Assembly (NCBI GenBank): GCA_965262565.1
Contig: CBDHFQ010000033.1
Location: 62,001 to 126,000, forward strand
Direction: 5' to 3'
Length of the DNA: 64,000 nucleotides
DNA from: CBDHFQ01 sp965262565
GTDB taxonomy: Bacteria; Bacteroidota; Bacteroidia; J057
The stretch's first letter is position 1, and each line of letters opens with the position of its first letter. A model generated the notes under the pieces. It made no database searches. It saw only the letters and a program-made list of their open reading frames with translations, and was not told the origin of the DNA. Below, one piece after another: positions 60,801-64,000 of the stretch. The translations under genes were made by a program, and so were the position numbers.

Positions 60801-61280
60801 GGAGCTTCTGGGGCTCAATCATTGACAGCTAGAGAATTGATTACATTATCCCATCCAAAAATTCAGGCGGAACACTTTACTGAAACCAATAATGCGATGA
60901 CATTCGAAGTCAAGCCAGATATGATGCCTGGAATTAAAGAAAGTTTTGAAATTGTGATTGGCAGTCATGGCTCGTTTATCACTTTTGAGGATTTAGACAT
61001 GACTAATGTTCGTTCCTTAACATTAGCGGCATCAGCTCCTTCGATGTTTTTATCAGGAGGAAATATCAAATTGTTTTTAGATGGGCCTGAAGGAGAATTG
61101 ATTGGGGAAGTAGAGATTGAAACTGTGTTAAATCCTACTGCAGCAAAACCGGTAGAGATGGATATTAAGCCTGTAGTGGGAGTGCAAAAGTTGTATCTGG
61201 AATTTGTTAATCCAGAAGCAGAAAGGGGAGTGGCTACCTTGGATTGGATTTATTTCAATAATCAAGCTGGATCTCTGTAG
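57867..61280 (+). CDS. ThuA / PQQ sugar dehydrogenase / PKD / cytochrome c multidomain protein
   Basis: The 1137-residue exported protein starts with a hydrophobic anchor (LLIVGILLLAVAGIYSAFF). Domains in order: ThuA-like (30-250; RVLVFSKTESFRHESI, GGYVGVHAAADTEYDW), six-bladed PQQ glucose/sorbosone dehydrogenase (about 265-650; DGLLGMAIDPNYKENQ, GMLYISVGDN, GPDAGED), PKD (about 690-775; NLSADESLDYDGDSLTYHWYVNG), c-type cytochrome with CKNCH (869-873), and a C-terminal carbohydrate-binding-like domain (about 960-1137). The arrangement suggests a sugar oxidised at the PQQ site with electrons passed to the heme. Similar fusions are common in Bacteroidota. It follows the TetR gene by 41 bases and ends at a strong terminator. 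Confidence 0.92.
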   Translation: MNRKRTLLIVGILLLAVAGIYSAFFSKSRDIRVLVFSKTESFRHESIEAGKKALFELAKKHNFKVDTTEDASMFKEAVLKNYNVVMFLNTTGDVLNDAQQLEFNRFIQAGGGYVGVHAAADTEYDWAWYGKLVGAYFSSHPNDPNVREAVVQVLDNNHPSTKSFDKNWKRSDEWYNYTSINPAINTLMNLDESTYEGGTNGKIHPISWYHEFDGGRSFYTGMGHTKEAYEEPAFLEHLWGGISYAAGDGVPVNYNIATVAPEENRFQKVVLDDYLDEPMELEILPNGNILYIERPGNIKVFNFEVDSSALITTLDVHTEHEDGLLGMAIDPNYKENQWIYLFYSPVGDEAKQYVSRFTFDGKNWDPSSEKVMLEIPTQRDECCHSAGSLEFGPEGMLYISVGDNTNPHASDGYAPIDEREGRSPWDAQKSSANTNDLRGKILRIQPEEDGTYSIPNGNLFNTDGSEGRPEIYVMGCRNPYRISIDPHTKYVYWGDVGPDAGEDSVSRGPRGHDEVNQARKAGFFGWPYFVGNNKPYHDYDFTQQVSYKPFDPEKPINNSPNNTGIEELPPAQEAFIWYPYSASEEFPDMGTGGRNAMAGPVFYANDYPENDSRFPSYYNGKLFTYDWMRGWMMAVTMNEEGDLERIERFLPNMELNNPIDMLFSPQGDMYLLEYGTRWFTSNPDARLVHIPFISGNRPPVASIEVDKQIGAIPMNVNLSADESLDYDGDSLTYHWYVNGEKIDGSGSQNTYQFSSAGDYKVKVVAEDTEGEQGEAEIKILAGNELPELAINLEGNKSFYWDNEAVTYEVSVKDAEDGSIGQGISASQVILSMDYLARGFDKNTIAMGHEAQVAASQSFLGEQLINESGCKNCHQMAEKSVGPAYVEVAERYKDREDAVAYLAGKVINGGNGNWGEIAMAAHPQLSNKEAELMVNYILSLGDGGQQANGLPLNGTFTFNEHAQGEETGTYVILASYTDKGASGAQSLTARELITLSHPKIQAEHFTETNNAMTFEVKPDMMPGIKESFEIVIGSHGSFITFEDLDMTNVRSLTLAASAPSMFLSGGNIKLFLDGPEGELIGEVEIETVLNPTAAKPVEMDIKPVVGVQKLYLEFVNPEAERGVATLDWIYFNNQAGSL

Positions 61281-61320
61281 ATATCTTGAATTAAAGAATT
61301 TTTATTCTTTCTTCTTTTTT

Positions 61321-61358
61321 GGCTCTGTCTCATCCTGATGAGATGGAGCCAATTTTTT
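61321..61358 (+). terminator. Intrinsic terminator after the ThuA/PQQ gene
   Basis: Arms 61321-61334 and 61337-61350 (GGCTCTGTCTCATC / GATGAGATGGAGCC) pair over 14 positions, two of them G-U, with a minimal loop, followed by T6 at 61353-61358. This is a textbook rho-independent terminator. Confidence 0.9.
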
Positions 61359-61465
61359 ATTTGGCTCAACTCTTTGAATCTTCTGGCTTATTAGAGAGTT
61401 GAAAAGAATAAGAAATATGAGCCTGCTTTTTAATGTGAATTTTTAGTCTATTAGCTAGTTTGAAT

Positions 61466-61510
61466 AACGAAAAAGAGGATGGCGACTTATAAGCTATCCT
61501 CTTTTTCGTT
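61466..61510. terminator. 18-bp hairpin, probable bidirectional terminator
   Basis: The arms at 61466-61483 and 61493-61510 are complementary over 18 positions with one G-U, and include A5/T5 runs near the open end. It lies about 110 bases beyond the stop of the minus-strand gene at 61623 and 116 bases after the previous terminator. The rest of 61281-61622 holds no credible gene. Confidence 0.65.
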
Positions 61511-61622
61511 ACAAATAATGAAAAGTAAATAATACGGGATCTCAACATTAAGAAGCCATATAGCCATCGATTCGTCTATAAACAGGGACCGACTGGCTGA
61601 GGCAGACTAAATTTCGCCATGA

Positions 61623-62720
61623 TCATTCGATCACAGAAACCCAATCCTCACTGCCACTCAACATGTCGGTGACCCATTGCCGAACGGTAGTGTTACCCAC
61701 CTCAAAATCGAAACGTCTCAGGATAAAAGTATGTTCGTTACCATCAGTAATCAAACTGCGGAAGCGATCGGGAAAAGCTTCCTGGAGTTCGGTCATCGCA
61801 GGGAGGAGTTCCGCTTCAAAGGCAGGACCACCAATCATCAGCCTTTCATCGGCGACCACTTCATCTTGTTTGGAGCTTATGAAACCCATGCGGATATTCT
61901 CATCTTCACCAAGCTGGTATTTGTGGTAGTCAGTCAAGTGGCCATCCTCTCCTATACAAGTGTTACAACTCGCGGGAAAGAAAGAGGCAGAGTTCCAATA
62001 AGCATTCAGGCTTTCTTGAACACCAGGTTGTATGATGCCTACGCCAGAGTCATTGATAATCTCAATTGGCACGTCTGGATATAACTTCCTGACCAAAGGA
62101 AGAGCGTAATGAACCCCAGACCCACCTGCACTATTCCCGGTGAGGAAGATCTTGCTGGGTGACGGGTAAGTTCGGACAATCACATCGAGAGAAGCCGACA
62201 GATTCTGAACGCCTCGGAAGAAACGGTCATTAACTCCATCGCCATCACTGTCTACATCTCTATCGCCCGTGAACAAAGAACCATCACAGTAAGGCACATA
62301 GCCCACATTGAAGGTGGCCGCTGGATTTTCTGTATCTGCAGCGTTTAAAACTCCTAATGGGGGGATATTTGATGTCACTTCGACAGCATCACAATTTTCT
62401 GGCCCACAGGCACCACCACCTTGAAGGAAGATCATTAATTCGTTACTGCTACCATCTCTCGTAGACATTGAAAATTCGTTGCCCGTGAAGCAGAGTGGAC
62501 CATCAATACCTTGGAAGGTGTGTATGGTAAGACCACTCTCTACAACTTCAGAAGAAGTCGGGCTAAATGTACCGAGGTATCGGTCCACACCTTGATCATA
62601 TAATTCCTGGAAGGGGGAATTTATAGGCTCAATATCAGATAGCTCATTGTCTTCTGAACAGCCTATGCAAAGTGCCAGTATTCCTAATACTGGAATTAAA
62701 TTGATGTTAGATCGTATCAT
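61623..62720 (-). CDS. Pectinacetylesterase/Notum-like hydrolase lipoprotein
   Basis: The 365-residue product has a signal peptide ending CIGC (lipobox, Cys21) followed by SEDNEL. The alpha/beta hydrolase of the pectinacetylesterase/NOTUM family is shown by LMIFLQGGGACGPENC (oxyanion Gly run), VGYVPYCDGSLFTGD, and the nucleophile in FLTGNSAGGSG, with a late His in GNEHTFIL. It should remove acyl groups from polysaccharides or similar esters outside the cell. Lines of this gene that I counted are 42-57% G+C, above the 35-43% of neighbours, hinting at recent transfer. It starts 100 bases from a Crp-type regulator gene on the same strand. Confidence 0.87.
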   Translation of the reverse strand: MIRSNINLIPVLGILALCIGCSEDNELSDIEPINSPFQELYDQGVDRYLGTFSPTSSEVVESGLTIHTFQGIDGPLCFTGNEFSMSTRDGSSNELMIFLQGGGACGPENCDAVEVTSNIPPLGVLNAADTENPAATFNVGYVPYCDGSLFTGDRDVDSDGDGVNDRFFRGVQNLSASLDVIVRTYPSPSKIFLTGNSAGGSGVHYALPLVRKLYPDVPIEIINDSGVGIIQPGVQESLNAYWNSASFFPASCNTCIGEDGHLTDYHKYQLGEDENIRMGFISSKQDEVVADERLMIGGPAFEAELLPAMTELQEAFPDRFRSLITDGNEHTFILRRFDFEVGNTTVRQWVTDMLSGSEDWVSVIE

Positions 62721-62801
62721 GTTGACTTTATTTTGTTTGATACAAACCTATCTCAACTCAACGTCAGATAACATTAACAAAAGATAATTAAGGAAAATAG
62801 G

Positions 62802-63347
62802 CTAATTTTTTCTTGAAGCAATTCGTTTTCTAATTCTACTTAAAGAAACAGGAGTGATCCCCAATACATTGGCAATATATTTGTCTGGTGCTCGATTTAT
62901 AATGTTTGGATAATCTTCCACATATTTTTGATAGCGTTCCTCCGGCGACAGTAATACAAGTGATTCAACACGCAGATACGCTAGTTTCATCATCCTTCTA
63001 CCAAGATACAATCTATTTAATTCTAATAATTGAGGGTTTTTGGAGGTCACATCTAAAAAAGAGGAATAGCCAATTTTGTAGAATTTCGTAGGTTCCAACG
63101 CCTGGTAAGAAAATTTTGAAGGCTCGTTAAATAGAATGGTATTGATATTAGTAACGATATGATATTCAGGATACAGCTGAAAGGTAATTTCATCGGTCTT
63201 TTCATTAATATAGTAGCTACGTATCAATCCTCTCCTGATAAAATAAATGTCTTTGTTAGTAGCCCCCTCTCGTATTAATATTTCTCCTTTTTCAATGGAG
63301 TTTATGGAGACATGTCTAAGCAATAATAGCAAATTTCTTATGTTCAT
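62802..63347 (-). CDS. Crp/Fnr-family transcriptional regulator
   Basis: From ATG 63347 the product is 181 residues. A cyclic-nucleotide-binding-like beta barrel (residues 10-110; IEKGEILIREGATNKDIYFIRRGLIRSYY in sections) is followed by a C-terminal HTH (ANVLGITPVSLSRIRKRI). The glycine-rich phosphate cassette of true Crp is not complete and no Fnr cysteines are seen, so it is one of the ligand-unknown regulators common in Bacteroidota. It lies upstream of the pectinacetylesterase gene on the same strand with an 81-base gap. A dyad at 63405-63420 lies in its promoter region. Confidence 0.9.
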   Translation of the reverse strand: MNIRNLLLLLRHVSINSIEKGEILIREGATNKDIYFIRRGLIRSYYINEKTDEITFQLYPEYHIVTNINTILFNEPSKFSYQALEPTKFYKIGYSSFLDVTSKNPQLLELNRLYLGRRMMKLAYLRVESLVLLSPEERYQKYVEDYPNIINRAPDKYIANVLGITPVSLSRIRKRIASRKN

Positions 63348-63404
63348 AATTCTTTGGCTCGGGCCCTTAAATTTCAACAATCATATACGGCATAAAAATA
63401 GTTC

Positions 63405-63420
63405 ATTATCTAATGATAAT
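63405..63420. promoter_or_regulatory. Short dyad ATTATC-TAAT-GATAAT upstream of the Crp-type gene
   Basis: Six-base perfect arms with a four-base spacer lie 58 bases upstream of ATG 63347 (minus strand). The size fits a Crp-family dimer site, so self-regulation is possible. Confidence 0.35.
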
Positions 63421-63508
63421 TGGCCGAATGATTCTTTATCGCCACCACATAACTGATGTAGAGCCTTTCAGAAGGGGTAGTTAGTAATCCTTAGTGATCC
63501 TTTCGCCT

Positions 63509-63904
63509 TCATCTGGAATTTCCCACTCTTTCTATGTCATTTTCATGTTCTTTTGCTGACCTAAATCCTATTAAATTCCCATCAGGATCTCGAAATTTCG
63601 CAATTGTCCCCCAGTCAAATTCGTAATATTCATAGGGAATGGAATTCTCATCTAATATCGAACATGCCTTCTTTACATTTTTTACATTAAGCCTAATACA
63701 AGTCCTATCTCTATTAGGCAAAAAAGGGTTCGATTGTTCCGTTTCATCATCTATTTCTACCATTAAATAACTTCCATAAAAATCATAGCAAGTAAGGGTC
63801 TGTTTCCTATATAAGACCTTTAATCCTAATAATTTTTCATAAAAATGGATGCACTCTCCATAGTTAATGGTATACAGAATGAATCCAGTTTTGATTATTT
63901 CCAT
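63509..63904 (-). CDS. VOC-family (glyoxalase/bleomycin-resistance-like) protein
   Basis: The 131-residue protein has one vicinal-oxygen-chelate module pair: FILYTINYGECIHFYEKLLGLKVLYR gives the first beta-alpha-beta and DWGTIAKFRDPDGNLIGFRS the last strand with the usual RDPDGN turn. Possible metal ligands are sparse, so it may bind rather than metabolise a ligand. No neighbour explains its role. ATG 63904. The last ten residues (ENDIERVGNSR) are polar. Confidence 0.85.
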   Translation of the reverse strand: MEIIKTGFILYTINYGECIHFYEKLLGLKVLYRKQTLTCYDFYGSYLMVEIDDETEQSNPFLPNRDRTCIRLNVKNVKKACSILDENSIPYEYYEFDWGTIAKFRDPDGNLIGFRSAKEHENDIERVGNSR

Positions 63905-63906
63905 GT

Positions 63907-63999
63907 CTAATTAGTCGATTTTTTCTCAGATAAGATATTGTATGCCAAAATACTAAGTTCACATAGAATATTCCCAATGCCGCACTTGAAAGTAAAAGA
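63907..63999 (-). CDS. Possible 3' end of a gene entering from the right edge
   Basis: A minus-strand frame is open from base 63999 to a TAG at 63907-63909, just two bases before the VOC ATG. The translation includes ILCELSILAYNIL and ends in a Lys/Ser-rich tail. A second minus-strand frame, which includes FYVNLVFWHTISYL, is also open from the edge and runs into the VOC gene. At 31 codons neither can be confirmed. Confidence 0.25.
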   Translation of the reverse strand, partial: SFTFKCGIGNILCELSILAYNILSEKKSTN

Positions 64000-64000
64000 T

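Noticed and set aside
62801..62801. Prophage, integrase or insertion-sequence remnants near the higher-G+C gene
   Set aside because: No transposase, integrase, tRNA or flanking direct repeat was found between 61.3 and 64 kb.

Overview
The window reads as chromosomal DNA of a member of the Bacteroidota, most likely a free-living Cytophagales-type bacterium. The grounds are low G+C, weak or absent Shine-Dalgarno sequences, TAnnTTTG-like -7 elements, many lipoproteins with an acidic stretch after the lipid cysteine, LytS/LytTR signalling, DUF6702-like and DUF2807-like proteins, a TroC-DtxR fusion and a ThuA/PQQ/cytochrome c protein. I see no rRNA, tRNA, CRISPR array, insertion sequence or prophage. 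Genus is not resolved.

Layout. 1-3.2 kb: tatC (its start lies left of the window), a lipoprotein, a possible small membrane protein and a lone PAS protein. 3.2-9.6 kb: HMG-CoA reductase, whose start codon lies in a 16-bp inverted repeat, then a methyltransferase, ogt, mtnA and a GAF protein. 9.7-14.7 kb: hemW, a Wzz-like protein and an O-antigen-ligase-like protein (polysaccharide assembly), an alkyltransferase-like protein and an NlpC/P60 lipoprotein. 14.7-21.8 kb: marR, dnaX, thrS with a structured leader, two related response regulators without a kinase, and a methionine aminopeptidase gene broken by a frameshift in an A9 run. 22-30.5 kb: a large TPR-CHAT lipoprotein, then a DtxR/MntR regulator divergent from a four-gene Mn/Zn/Fe ABC transporter whose first permease carries its own DtxR-like tail. 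30.5-42.8 kb: mostly minus-strand genes, namely a barrel-like protein, esterase, DUF2807 lipoprotein, alpha/beta hydrolase, membrane AraC regulator, tandem UspA, a bactofilin-like membrane protein, an S9 peptidase, hemF, an aldo/keto reductase and an unknown helical protein. 43-49.1 kb: ROK kinase, DUF6702, hisI with a coupled 85-aa protein, an M23 peptidase, trhO, a BtuF-like lipoprotein and acyP.

49.2-57.8 kb is the most unusual part. A secreted protein made of exact 34-residue SDHY repeats precedes a LytS histidine kinase, a degenerate LytS paralogue (acceptor His replaced by Asp, ATP-site Asn lost) and a LytTR regulator, all on one strand. Beyond them lie a signal-peptide/TM/coiled-coil protein, a divergent CHAT caspase-like protein with an effector-associated-type C-terminus, a PemK/MazF-type toxin-antitoxin pair and a TetR regulator. 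57.8-64 kb: a 1137-aa ThuA/PQQ dehydrogenase/PKD/cytochrome c protein, strong terminators, a higher-G+C pectinacetylesterase/Notum-like lipoprotein, a Crp/Fnr regulator and a VOC protein.

The best candidates for undescribed biology are the SDHY-solenoid/LytS/pseudo-LytS/LytTR operon, the CHAT locus beside it, the sequestered start of HMG-CoA reductase, the A9-frameshifted map gene and the hairpins before thrS.
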